DNA from: Halobacteriales archaeon QS_8_69_26
GTDB taxonomy: Archaea > Halobacteriota > Halobacteria > Halobacteriales > SW-7-71-33
Length of the DNA stretch: 48,684 bases
Assembly (NCBI GenBank): GCA_003023195.1
Contig: PXRX01000025.1
Span: 1 to 48,684 of the forward strand
Direction of reading: 5' to 3'
The translations under genes and the position numbers were made by a program. The notes beneath the pieces were generated by a model, which had not been told where the DNA came from, searched no databases, and saw only the letters and a list, made by a program, of their open reading frames with translations. Shown here one piece after another: positions 1-7,852 of this stretch; the stretch's first letter is position 1, and every line of letters starts with the position of its first letter.

Positions 1-558
1 TTCGAACTCAGGGTCCTCGTACGCTTCCGGCATCCGACTGCGTGCCCGCTTGTATGACTTCCGCAGGCCGCCCGCGACGGCATCGTAACCGTCCGTGGCG
101 ATAGGGAGGTCCGGAACGCGCTCACGGCCTTCAACCAAATCCGCGCGGACGTTTGCCAGTCGCTGGTCGAGATCCTGTTCGGTCGCCATCTCATCACGAC
201 GGTTGATGAGTGTCTCCCGAACCCCGTCCAGCGTGTCCGTGGAGAGTCGCCCGTCATCTTCTGCTGCTGGCCGGACGTGGTCATCGAAGGTTTCGATGGC
301 AGCGTGTCTATCTCGAATGTCTGAGATGCGCCGGGCAGCGTCCCGGTAATGGGCGTTCACTTCACTGTAGGTCGGTAACACTGGCCGAACCAGCCGTGCA
401 GCAGCACGCACCTCCTTGCACCGTTTACGAACCTCGTGGACCGTCTCGTGGCGGTCCATGTCCCCATCGATGTGTTCGATGCCAGCCTCGATTTTGCCCT
501 CGACAATCCGTTTGACTTCGTCCGAGACCGATTCACCAAGCCGAATCGTATATTCCAT
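1..558 (-). CDS. CHAD domain protein, C-terminus beyond the window edge
   Basis: The minus-strand frame is open from an ATG at 558 to base 1 (186 codons) with no stop, so the gene continues off the left edge. The helical protein shows the CHAD pattern: a His/Arg-rich first helix (HETVHEVRKRCKEVR, about residues 37-51), then LVRPVLPTYSEVNAHYRDAARRISDIRD, here abbreviated by its conserved parts YRDAARR and SDIRD (about 71-85), and a later Tyr-Lys-Arg-rich helix (SYKRARSRM). CHAD domains bind polyphosphate through basic surfaces; that role is known for the family and inferred here. A TATA-like box 26-30 bp upstream fits a leaderless start. It lies in the accessory region beside an insertion sequence, so it may be element cargo. 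Confidence 0.75.
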   Translation of the reverse strand, partial: MEYTIRLGESVSDEVKRIVEGKIEAGIEHIDGDMDRHETVHEVRKRCKEVRAAARLVRPVLPTYSEVNAHYRDAARRISDIRDRHAAIETFDDHVRPAAEDDGRLSTDTLDGVRETLINRRDEMATEQDLDQRLANVRADLVEGRERVPDLPIATDGYDAVAGGLRKSYKRARSRMPEAYEDPEFE

Positions 559-583
559 TAGCCTGACTAAGGGCCGCCTTTCG

Positions 584-590
584 CTTAATA
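584..590 (-). promoter_or_regulatory. TATA-like box of the CHAD gene
   Basis: Read on the minus strand the sequence is TATTAAG, centred about 29 bp before the ATG at 558. This is the usual spacing for a leaderless haloarchaeal transcript. Confidence 0.45.
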
Positions 591-766
591 TCCGGGGACG
601 AAACCTGTCAACGCCGCCTTACCTACTACCCGACATCTCGGTCTCCAATCGGCCGACTACGCTGCTGAAATTGTAACTCCCCTGTGTCGCCGTTACTTAT
701 AGGTTTTGAAATTGGGCGTACTTCCAAGCGAAGTGTGATTCTGAGTCAGTCGTTCGTGAGTGGTAG

Positions 767-2143
767 CTGAGAATTCTTGGTCGGAATGTCGTAGTGCTGG
801 GTAGCAGCACTACTATCTCTCAGTTTCTTGGGAGAATGGTGCGGTAGGTTTGGTGTGTCCACAAACCCCGCACCGACTGGATGTATCGCGCCAAGCAATG
901 ATGGTCTTTCGGTTCTGTTCCTTCATGAACCGCAGTGTCCCGAGTGTGGCACAGCTGACGCGAGGAAGAATGGCACCTACGAGCGGCACCCGCACGGCAG
1001 TCAGTCCGTGCGGGTGCAGCGATATCGCTGTGATCGCTGTGGCTCGTTCTCACCGAGCCACCCGTCGGTTGAAGACGATCACCGCTATCCACGAGCGGTG
1101 ACACAACTCGCTGACGCCGTTGATGCCTTCGCTGATGCTTCGCTGGAAGCTCTCCAGGACATCCTCACCGTTCACTACGATGTTCGTCCTGCTGACCAGC
1201 AGATCCACAACTGGCTAACTCAACCGACGGCGGAGGTCGTCGAGAACGACCTCCCCGTCTATTCTGGCGTCTACACCTACGACGAGCAGTATCTCACCAT
1301 CAACGGCAACCGCGCGTATCGACTCACCGTCTACGACGAGTTGATGCGTGCACCGGTTGCTGAAGCGATCGTCGGCGAGTGCACCAAAGAGACCGTCCGG
1401 ACGTTTCTCACAACCGTACTCGCGGAGAAACCGACAGCCGTCATCACGACTGACGGCCGCTCAGATTACCCAGAGATCGTCGAAGACGATCTCGATGCGT
1501 TCCACCACCGCTGTCGCTTCCACTTCATCAAAAACGGCGAGAAGAAGCTTCGGAACCGCGTTTTCCAGAGTGTCCGGTACTCAAACACAGAGAAGCTCCG
1601 CGCTGTGATCGTCTGGAGCGAGTTCAAGAGCGTCTTCGCCGCACCGTCGTACGAGGCAGGCCTCCGTCGGTTCGAGGCGGTGCTCGACAAGATCGAGCAC
1701 CTGCCGAGTGAACTCCAGACCTACGTCAAGCAGGTCATGGAGAACTTCGACCGATTCGCCGTGCATCTCCGTCATGAAGCAGTCCCGAGCACGACAAACA
1801 ACCTCGAACGCTACTACGGACACACGAAACCGACGCGGATCAAGCGTCGGTTTCGATCAGTTCAGCACGCTCGGGCGTTTCTGACCCGGCAAATGCGCGT
1901 GCGGACCATCAAAACAGGGACTGATCTCGCGGGAGCGATCACTCTCGCTGGCGCGAGAGTTGTTCCCGTCACTGTCACGGGACCAGCTTGAACCGCTGTT
2001 TACCGACGCCAAACAGCGCTATCTCTTCTGGCGTGATCGTGACGTGGGCTGACGAGACAGCGACAGCACTGGCCGCCCTGCCGGAGCGGCAGCGCTGTCA
2101 GACTCTGTTCATCTCGTCTTGAGACTATTAGAAGAAATCTCAG
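767..2143 (+). mobile_element. Insertion sequence with DDE-type transposase (about 1.38 kb, ends tentative)
   Basis: The transposase gene is bracketed by a candidate terminal inverted repeat: CTGAGAATTCTT at 767-778 and AAGAAATCTCAG at 2132-2143 (11 of 12 positions match). Just inside each end is a hairpin: a perfect 9-bp stem with a 5-base loop at 791-813, and an imperfect stem of about 14 bp at 2062-2099. I found no target-site duplication, so the exact ends are uncertain. GC is lower than in the core chromosome. I cannot assign the IS family. Confidence 0.5.
828..2052 (+). pseudogene. IS transposase with C-terminal frameshift
   Basis: The product begins (TTG at 828; GTG codons follow downstream) with a zinc ribbon, CPECG at about residues 37-41 and CDRCG further on. 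A DDE core follows, with candidate acidic residues in YDEQY, TTDGRSDY and NNLERYYG. The frame ends at a TGA at 1989-1991, but its last 20 or so residues look non-native. After one base is removed from the GGG at 1917-1919, the frame continues as GLISRERSLSLARELF and ends DAKQRYLFWRDRDVG at a stop at 2050-2052, which reads like a real transposase C-terminus. The copy is probably disrupted by a one-base insertion; programmed frameshifting or a sequencing error is possible. Confidence 0.7.
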
Positions 2144-2369
2144 TATCGTCTATAATCAAATTGATTCTGTCATATGACCGGTAGCGACTCCGCTTCGTTA
2201 TCGAATCTTGAGAGGAACGACGGTGAGCTATACGTAGTCACACTTCACTTGGATGGGGCCCCGTGCAGCACACATATTATAAAATAATACAGGTGATTAG
2301 GAGATTCAATTGTAGTGCGACCGACTGTATGCGGCAGGATAAGATGGAGGCCGCTCTCAGTTAGTGCGG
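2144..2369. other. AT-rich spacer without a recognisable gene
   Basis: This stretch lies between the right end of the insertion sequence and the 3' end of the integrase gene. It is markedly AT-rich, with a TATA-like run (tattataaaataata) at 2275-2289. I see no convincing ORF or structured RNA in it. Confidence 0.5.
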
Positions 2370-3485
2370 TTATCCCATTCTGTCCAAAGCATCCTTCCGG
2401 TCCTCTACAGGGGTCTGGTCGTACTTCATCGTCGTCTTCGGGCTCTTGTGCCGGAGCTGTGTCTGTGCCGTCGCCAAGTCCTCCTCGCGGACCATGTAGG
2501 TTCCCGTGGAGTGGCGGATCGCGTACCAACTCAACTGTCTGCTCTCCATCGGGATGCCAGCGATATCACAGAGGCGGTGCAGGACGCTCCGGAGGGCGGC
2601 GCTCCCGTACGGATTCCCCTCGCGAGTGAGCCACAGGGCGTCCGTTCCGTCGTACTTGGCATAGGCCTCCCGTTCGGAGAGCCAGCGTCCCAGCGACTCC
2701 ACCGTCCGCTTCCGGAGTCCCACGACCCAGTTGTCCCGGTTCTTCGAACTCTGATCTTTAGGGATGCGGAGCACCCCGTTCCCGGTGTCCACCCACGACG
2801 TGACCGCCCGCTCGACCTCGATCGGTCTGAGTGCGGCGTCGAGACTCGTGGCGACGAGGCTCGGGATCTTCCATCCGTTCGCCCGGTCCCAATCGGCGGG
2901 ATCCACCTCCTCCTTGGGCTTTTCGAACCGCTGGGCGAGGTACGCCCGCCATCGATCTCGCTCGTTCGGCGAGAGGTTGCTGTAGGATGGGATGCTCCCG
3001 TACTCAAGCGCCGCCTCGCGGACCGTCCGGCGTTCCTCCTGCGTCAGGTAGTCCCTCGGGCTCGTCGTGCCGTTGTTGGTCGAAAACGAGAGGGCGGGCT
3101 CGTATTCGTCGAGCCCGTGACGGTGTTGTCGCCACTTGAACAGCATCAACAACGCCTTTCGGCAGTTGGACTTGTGGGCGTTGCTCGTGTCCTCGCGAGC
3201 GAGGTGACGGAGCCACGCGTCGGCCTGCTCGTGAGTGACCTCGGTGGTGTACCTGTCCTCCTGATCCCACACCCAGCGGTAAAACGCGTCCATTCGGTAG
3301 CCCCGACTCTTCACGGTCTGGAAGGCGTAGCCATCGGCCGTCTCCGGGTCCTTCCCGAAGGTCAGCAACCATTCCAGACAGTCCTCGCGCTGGGCGCGGT
3401 AGTCCACCAGTTGCCGTTCGTTGAGTCGCTCTTCGCTCGGTTCCGTGACGACCCTGATCCCGTCGAGGTCGGTCACCCCGACCAC
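2370..3485 (-). CDS. Tyrosine recombinase / integrase
   Basis: This 371-residue site-specific recombinase has an N-terminal SAM-like DNA-binding half (about 25-130) and a C-terminal catalytic domain. Visible catalytic residues are Arg220 (DAALRPIE), Lys243 or Lys248 (IPKDQSSK), Arg324 in WYAIRHS (Tyr321 stands where many family members have His), His346 (LRHKS) and the nucleophile Tyr355 (MKYDQTP). It starts at a GTG two codons after an in-frame stop, so the start is firm. It faces away from the tRNA-Glu gene about 390 bp off, where copies of the tRNA 3' end occur. It is therefore probably the integrase of an element inserted at that tRNA. Confidence 0.9.
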   Translation of the reverse strand: MVGVTDLDGIRVVTEPSEERLNERQLVDYRAQREDCLEWLLTFGKDPETADGYAFQTVKSRGYRMDAFYRWVWDQEDRYTTEVTHEQADAWLRHLAREDTSNAHKSNCRKALLMLFKWRQHRHGLDEYEPALSFSTNNGTTSPRDYLTQEERRTVREAALEYGSIPSYSNLSPNERDRWRAYLAQRFEKPKEEVDPADWDRANGWKIPSLVATSLDAALRPIEVERAVTSWVDTGNGVLRIPKDQSSKNRDNWVVGLRKRTVESLGRWLSEREAYAKYDGTDALWLTREGNPYGSAALRSVLHRLCDIAGIPMESRQLSWYAIRHSTGTYMVREEDLATAQTQLRHKSPKTTMKYDQTPVEDRKDALDRMG

Positions 3486-3688
3486 CCCCGGTCAGATCGC
3501 CGGCGGGCGCGGGTGTTCGTGCGAGTTTCGATGCCCTTCTTCGTGGGAATGTACTTGCCGCCCCTACAATTACGATCGAGGGACTGCACCGGGGGTAGTC
3601 GTTCGAGTTTCATTGCCGGGGCAACAGTTCTAATCGCAAGACTGCTCGGGGATGGGTCGGCCGTGCGAGTCGGATTGCCCTTTCGCAT
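3473..3688 (-). CDS. Small ORF overlapping the integrase start, doubtful
   Basis: An ATG at 3688 opens a 71-codon frame rich in Arg, Lys and Gly that ends 13 bases inside the integrase gene. Overlap and orientation would suit a small upstream gene co-transcribed with the integrase. The composition is not typically haloarchaeal (few acidic residues), and no family is recognised. It may be only an open frame in the att-proximal spacer. Confidence 0.25.
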   Translation of the reverse strand: MRKGNPTRTADPSPSSLAIRTVAPAMKLERLPPVQSLDRNCRGGKYIPTKKGIETRTNTRARRRSDRGWSG

Positions 3689-3743
3689 TACTCTGAGTTG
3701 CTCCTGCCACCGGCTGAAAACCGCGGTACGGCGAAAGGAAGGA

Positions 3744-3766
3744 AGTGCTCCGGCGGGGATTTGAAC
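3744..3766. repeat. 23-bp direct repeat of the tRNA-Glu 3' end (att-like)
   Basis: Positions 3744-3766 are identical to 3868-3890, which is the 3' end of the tRNA-Glu gene including the T-arm. The two copies lie 124 bp apart in the same orientation. tRNA 3' ends are the classic attachment sites of tyrosine integrases, and the integrase gene is immediately to the left. I read this as an attachment core left by integration, perhaps from tandem or successive events. Confidence 0.75.
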
Positions 3767-3827
3767 TACGCGAAGACGGACCTGCTCGCGTGGCTCGCAG
3801 GTTGCGTCTTCTCTCGTTCAAATCCCC
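3755..3827. repeat. Large imperfect inverted repeat carrying tRNA T-arm sequence
   Basis: The left arm (3755-3785) starts GGGGATTTGAAC and continues GAAGACGGACCTGC. The right arm (3797-3827) reads back as GCAGGT, then GCGTCTTC and GTTCAAATCCCC. Both outer 12-mers are the tRNA-Glu T-arm segment in opposite orientations. The centre is an 11-base loop. The arms are about 31 bp with a few mismatches. Confidence 0.7.
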
Positions 3828-3869
3828 TTCTGCGCGCTTCGCTCGCTCACAAAAGTTCGCTCGCTGTAG

Positions 3870-3944
3870 TGCTCCGGCGGGGATTTGAACCCCGGTCCTT
3901 GCCTCGAGAGGGCAAGATGATTGGCCGGACTACACCACCAGAGC
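3870..3944 (-). tRNA. tRNA-Glu (anticodon CTC)
   Basis: The minus strand folds as a complete cloverleaf. The acceptor strands are GCTCTGG (5', 3944-3938) and CCGGAGC (3', 3877-3871), with discriminator A at 3870. The anticodon stem TTGCC/GGCAA encloses the 7-base loop CTCTCGA, giving anticodon CTC (reads GAG, Glu). The T arm contains GGTTCAAATCC. No intron is seen and CCA is not encoded. Its 3' part is duplicated at 3744-3766, marking it as the integration target of the neighbouring element. Confidence 0.93.
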
Positions 3945-4139
3945 CTGTCGTCGGGCCGCTCCCACGGCACCAGTACGTAGCGACATTCCGGGCTTAACAG
4001 TTGCGCTTTGCCGTCGGACTGTGAGGGGATCCCACGTCGGGGATCCGACCCGTCGATTATCCCCGTCAGTTCAGGGAGCCGAACCGGACCACACTAGTTC
4101 GGTACAATCCCCTTACCGGCCCGGACGGTATGTGTCCAC

Positions 4140-4877
4140 GTGTCCGTCAGCGGCGTCGAACGTCCGATCGTGCGCGACGTCGCCCCGGCAGTCGGGGCCT
4201 TCCTGGTGGTCGTGGTGGCCGGCGTCTCCGGTTTCGCCGTCCTCGGCGACGTCGGCCTCGTCGAGGCGACCTTCTGGATAGTGGACCTGACGAGCGTCGA
4301 ACTCCACTTCCAGGACCACGCCGGCCCGGAGAAGGCGACCAAGGCGTTCGCGGTGCTGATCAGGGTCGGCCTCGTCGTGTCGGGGCTGTGGATCGGCGAG
4401 ACGCTGTTCGCGGCGGCCTTTGGCGGTCGGATCAGGGAGGAACTCGAAACCGTGCAAACCAAACGACGCATCGAGAACCTGGAGGACCACGTCATCGTCT
4501 GTGGCTACGGCATCTTCGGACGTACCGTCGCCAGTCGGCTCCGGGACCGGGGAGTCGACGTCGTGGCGATCGAACTGGACCAGGGGGAGTTCGAACGGAT
4601 CGACCGCGAGACGGTCCCCGCCATCCAGGGCGACGCGCGGCGGGAGGAAGTGCTGGACGAGGCGGGGGTGGACAGGGCCCGTGCGGTCGTCGCCGCCATC
4701 GACGACTCGAACGCCAACATCCAGACGGCCATCGCGGCGAGCCAGATCAGTCCCGAACTCCGGGTCGTCGTCCGGGTGGGCGACGAGATGTACGAGTCCC
4801 TGGCCCGCCGGGCGGGCGCCGACGAAGTGATCATCCCGGAGGTGGTCAGTGGCGAACGGGTCACCGAGTCGCTGTAG
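4140..4877 (+). CDS. Two-TM TrkA-N (RCK) protein with degenerate potassium-channel pore
   Basis: The 245-residue protein has two predicted membrane helices (about 13-35 and 86-112) followed by a Rossmann NAD-binding RCK domain with CGYGIFGR (about 121-128) and an acidic strand end (AIELDQ). This layout matches two-TM ligand-gated potassium channels. Between the helices a pore-helix-like FWIVDLTS is followed by VELHF where a selectivity filter TVGYG would be expected. It may be a non-conducting relative or regulatory subunit. The GTG at 4140 gives a better N-terminus than the out-of-frame ATG at 4130. Confidence 0.8.
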   Translation: MSVSGVERPIVRDVAPAVGAFLVVVVAGVSGFAVLGDVGLVEATFWIVDLTSVELHFQDHAGPEKATKAFAVLIRVGLVVSGLWIGETLFAAAFGGRIREELETVQTKRRIENLEDHVIVCGYGIFGRTVASRLRDRGVDVVAIELDQGEFERIDRETVPAIQGDARREEVLDEAGVDRARAVVAAIDDSNANIQTAIAASQISPELRVVVRVGDEMYESLARRAGADEVIIPEVVSGERVTESL

Positions 4878-5066
4878 TCCGGCCGACCCCGGGCTGACGG
4901 GATTGACGGTCGTAGTGAAACGAGGTCCGGGGATCCGTCGGTAGCCGAAAGTGGAGGTTTTACTTGTGCGGGGTCGATGTGAGACCCAAGACCGGCCCCG
5001 GTGTCCGGCGGCCGCGGGAGCGGTCACTCGCCGGCCACCGCGGACCGATCCACCACCGACCCCAAC

Positions 5067-6065
5067 ATGAAGCAGTACCTCGACCTCGTCGACACCGTCC
5101 TTCGGGAGGGAACGTACAAGCCGAACCGCACGAGCGTCGACACCGTCGCCGCGTTCGGCCAGCACCACACCGTCGACCTGGCGGAGGGGTTCCCGCTGTT
5201 GACGACCAAGGACCTGGGGGGGTTCCGGTGGAACTCGCTGGTCCACGAGTTCCTCTGGTACCTCTCGGGCGAGGAGCACATCGGCACCCTCCGCGAGGAG
5301 ACGTCCATCTGGGACGCCTGGGCGGACGAGGAGGGCCGCCTCGACACCGCCTACGGGCGGTTCTGGCGGCGCTTCCCGGTGCCCGACGACGACGCCCGAC
5401 TCCCTGGCGAGGCCTGGCCGGACGACGACCACCGGTGGCGCAACGAGGAGGGGACCTTCGACCAGATACGGTACGCCATCGACCAGTTGCGCGAGAACCC
5501 CAAGTCCCGTCGGATCGTCGTCAACGCCTGGCACCCCGCCAACGCGGCGGTGAGCACGCTCCCGCCGTGTCACTTCACGTTCGTGTTCAACGTCCAGGGG
5601 GACCGCCTGAACGTCCACCTGACCCAGCGGTCGGGCGACGTCGCCCTCGGCGTGCCGTTCAACATCGCGGCCTACTCGCTCCTCGCCCACGTCGTCGCCG
5701 GGCGGACCGACCTCCGCCCGGGCGAGTTCTCCCACACCGTCGTCGACGCCCACGTCTACTGCGGTCGGGAGGCACGCGGGGAGTGGTACGGCGACAACCT
5801 CGCCGAACTCCAGCGACGGGTCGCGGACGTCGACCACCGCGAGGAGTACCTGGACGTCCGGGAGTGGGTCGAGGCGAACGCGCCGGCCGGGGAGACGGAG
5901 GGGTACGACCACGTGCCGGGACTGCTCGAACAGTGTTCGCGCAAGCCTCGGGAACGACCGACCCTCGACGTGGCCGACGTCCCCATCGACGACCTGTCGT
6001 TCGAGGACGTCGAACTGCTGGACTACGATCCCGCCCCCGGGATCGACTTCGAGGTCGCCGAGTGA
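5067..6065 (+). CDS. thyA: Thymidylate synthase
   Basis: This enzyme makes dTMP from dUMP with methylenetetrahydrofolate. The 332-residue product has the catalytic Cys168 in LPPCHFTF, an N-terminal phosphate-binding Arg (Arg21 in NRTSVDT), QRSGDVALGVPFN for nucleotide recognition and HVYCG near the end. An acidic insert (about 106-128, VPDDDARLPG and on) is typical of haloarchaeal adaptation. The ATG at 5067 begins MKQYLDLV, where the family normally starts; an upstream GTG at 5001 would add an unstructured tail. The stop overlaps the start of the dihydrofolate reductase gene by one base (TGATG), so the two are surely an operon that regenerates tetrahydrofolate. Confidence 0.95.
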   Translation: MKQYLDLVDTVLREGTYKPNRTSVDTVAAFGQHHTVDLAEGFPLLTTKDLGGFRWNSLVHEFLWYLSGEEHIGTLREETSIWDAWADEEGRLDTAYGRFWRRFPVPDDDARLPGEAWPDDDHRWRNEEGTFDQIRYAIDQLRENPKSRRIVVNAWHPANAAVSTLPPCHFTFVFNVQGDRLNVHLTQRSGDVALGVPFNIAAYSLLAHVVAGRTDLRPGEFSHTVVDAHVYCGREARGEWYGDNLAELQRRVADVDHREEYLDVREWVEANAPAGETEGYDHVPGLLEQCSRKPRERPTLDVADVPIDDLSFEDVELLDYDPAPGIDFEVAE

Positions 6066-6598
6066 TGGGGGATCCGGCAGGGACAGGGTCCGACCCCGGG
6101 GGCCGGAACGACACGGTCGAACTCGTTATCGTCGCCGCGGTCGCCGAGAACGGGGTGATCGGAGCGGGCGGCGACCTCCCCTGGCACTACCCGGAGGACC
6201 TCGCCCACTTCAAGGAGACCACGATGGGCCACCCCGTCGTCGTGGGTCGCAACACCTACGAATCCATCGTCGACCGCATAGGGGAACCGCTCCCCGGACG
6301 GACGAACGTCGTGCTCACCTCGCGGGACCTCGACCTCCCCGATGGTGCAGTCCGGGCCGGATCCGTCGCGGAGGCGATGGAACGTGCCCGGGCGACCGGA
6401 AGCGAGGTGGCCTACGTCGTCGGTGGCGCCAGCGTCTACCGCCAGTTCCTCCCCCGTGCGGACCGGATGGTGATCACGGAGATACCGGAATCGCCCGAGG
6501 GTGACACCTACTTCCCGGAGTACGACCGGACGGAGTGGGTCGAACGGGACCGCGAGGAGCGCGGGGACCTGGCGCTCGTGGAGTACGAACGGCGGTAG
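6065..6598 (+). CDS. folA: Dihydrofolate reductase
   Basis: The enzyme reduces dihydrofolate made by thymidylate synthase. The 177-residue protein shows the DHFR order: VAENGVIGAGGDLPWHYPEDLAHFKETT (abridged key parts IGAGGDLPW and HFKETT), VVVGRNTYES for NADPH binding, VVLTSR, and VVGGASVYRQFL. The first 15 residues (Gly/Asp-rich) precede the usual start, so translation may also begin slightly downstream. The ATG overlaps the thyA stop (TGATG), implying translational coupling. Confidence 0.94.
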   Translation: MGDPAGTGSDPGGRNDTVELVIVAAVAENGVIGAGGDLPWHYPEDLAHFKETTMGHPVVVGRNTYESIVDRIGEPLPGRTNVVLTSRDLDLPDGAVRAGSVAEAMERARATGSEVAYVVGGASVYRQFLPRADRMVITEIPESPEGDTYFPEYDRTEWVERDREERGDLALVEYERR

Positions 6599-6728
6599 CG
6601 ACGGATCCGGCCGACGGAAAACGCAGAGGCGGGATCCACGGATCCGTTGGAGGGGTCACCCGGAACGGGGACAGTTCGCGTCCCGGCGACGCCCGGCAAC
6701 CGTTCCAGATGCCAACTCCGGTGGCTCG

Positions 6729-6998
6729 TCAGTAGTAGTACAGGCTGCCGTCCTGGCTGTCGACGTCGAACTGCAACAGGTCGAGGTACTCGTCGATGTA
6801 GATGTCGTCGGTCTCCCCGTCGGTGAGGCACCCCGAACCGCTCGAGGAGGCGTCGTAGTACGTGTAGCACCCCTGGCCGTTACAGTATATCGTCTTGGAA
6901 CCGCCGCAACTGACTATATATAAATGTCTAGAACTTGATCGTGACTTCGCACCCGCTACGTCGGCCACATATTTGCAAAAGTTTCTCACAGGATTCAT
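6729..6998 (-). CDS. Small Cys-rich acidic protein, hypothetical
   Basis: The frame ends in a clearly protein-like stretch: CGGSK, IYCNGQGCYTYYD, a Ser-rich link, GCLTDGETDD and a C-terminus ending GSLYYY, with four or five cysteines and many Asp and Tyr. The N-terminal part is less convincing. I place the start at the ATG at 6998 (89 aa), but the frame is open further upstream and no signal peptide is visible. GC is lower than in its neighbours. It could be a remnant of a secreted protein or a young gene; no family is recognised. Confidence 0.4.
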   Translation of the reverse strand: MNPVRNFCKYVADVAGAKSRSSSRHLYIVSCGGSKTIYCNGQGCYTYYDASSSGSGCLTDGETDDIYIDEYLDLLQFDVDSQDGSLYYY

Positions 6999-7120
6999 AA
7001 TAACCGATCCGACAACCTGGCTTTCCAGGGTTTCGCTGGAGGCGGTGGATCCTCGCGGGTCGTGGAAGGGATTCGTGCCGCAGTGACCGCGACCGGCAGG
7101 CACAAATCGACCCCCGACGA

Positions 7121-7708
7121 ATGGCCGGTATGGTCACGAACCTCGCCGCCGCCGTCCGGGCGTTCACCAGCAACGTCTTCCTGGTGTCGGACGGGCGAAC
7201 CGTCCTCGTGGACCTCGGCGCGAACTTCGACGTGGTCTCCCGGGTCCGCGACCGCGTCGACGGCCTGGACGCCGTCGTCCTGACCCACACGCACCCCGAC
7301 CACGTGGGAAACCTCCCGGACGTCAAGGAGGCCTTCGGCGTCGACGCCTGGGGGTTCGACCCGACGTTCGGGGGCATCGACCACGCCATCGGGGACGGCG
7401 ACCGGGTACGGATCGGCGACCACGACTACCAGGTGGTCCACACGCCGGGGCACAAGGACGACCACCTCTGCTTCTACTCCGACGAAGCGGGAGTCCTGTT
7501 CGCCGGCGACCTCGTGTTCCAGAACGGCGGGTTCGGTCGGACGGACCTCGAAGAGGGCGACCGGGCCACCCTCATACAGAGCATCGACAGACTGCTGGAC
7601 GTGATAGACGAGGACCTGGCGGAGATGCACGTCGGCCACGGCCCGAGCGTCGACGAAGAACCGTACTCCCACGTGGAACTCGCCGCGAGGATGGCACGGC
7701 AGACGTAG
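7121..7708 (+). CDS. MBL-fold metallo-hydrolase
   Basis: This 195-residue enzyme has the metallo-beta-lactamase metal motif THTHPDH (55-61), a second-metal His in HTPGH, the bridging Asp in LFAGDLVF and a late His in MHVGHG. These are the ligands of a binuclear Zn or Fe centre. The length matches compact glyoxalase II-like or thioesterase-like members, but the substrate cannot be read from sequence. Met4 is an alternative start. The gene stands alone and is convergent with the next, separated by a palindrome at 7745-7762. Confidence 0.85.
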   Translation: MAGMVTNLAAAVRAFTSNVFLVSDGRTVLVDLGANFDVVSRVRDRVDGLDAVVLTHTHPDHVGNLPDVKEAFGVDAWGFDPTFGGIDHAIGDGDRVRIGDHDYQVVHTPGHKDDHLCFYSDEAGVLFAGDLVFQNGGFGRTDLEEGDRATLIQSIDRLLDVIDEDLAEMHVGHGPSVDEEPYSHVELAARMARQT

Positions 7709-7744
7709 GTGCCCGGGGTACCTTCTGTCCCCCCGTCGCGCGCT

Positions 7745-7762
7745 TACTGTAACTTTACCGTA
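7745..7762. repeat. Intergenic palindrome, copy 1 (TACNGTAA family)
   Basis: TACTGTAA-CT-TTACCGTA is an inverted repeat with 8-bp arms, one mismatch and a 2-bp spacer. It lies between two convergent genes. Related copies are at 16954, 30956 and 46706. Confidence 0.6.
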
Positions 7763-7852
7763 CGTTGCCTGTTCGGCCCCTCTCCCGGTGATCCTCCCTC
7801 CACGTTCGAGGCCGCGGATCCGACTCGGCGACTGCGGACAGTCGTCCGGGAG

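Noticed and set aside
2245..2529. 94-codon minus-strand frame in the AT-rich spacer
   Set aside because: It overlaps the 3' end of the integrase in another frame, and the codon use is not coding-like.
3698..3997. 99-codon plus-strand frame across the tRNA
   Set aside because: It translates the antisense of tRNA-Glu and its duplicate, a well-known source of false genes.
4113..5912. 599-codon minus-strand frame
   Set aside because: It is the shadow of the TrkA-N and thyA genes on the other strand and contains no domain.
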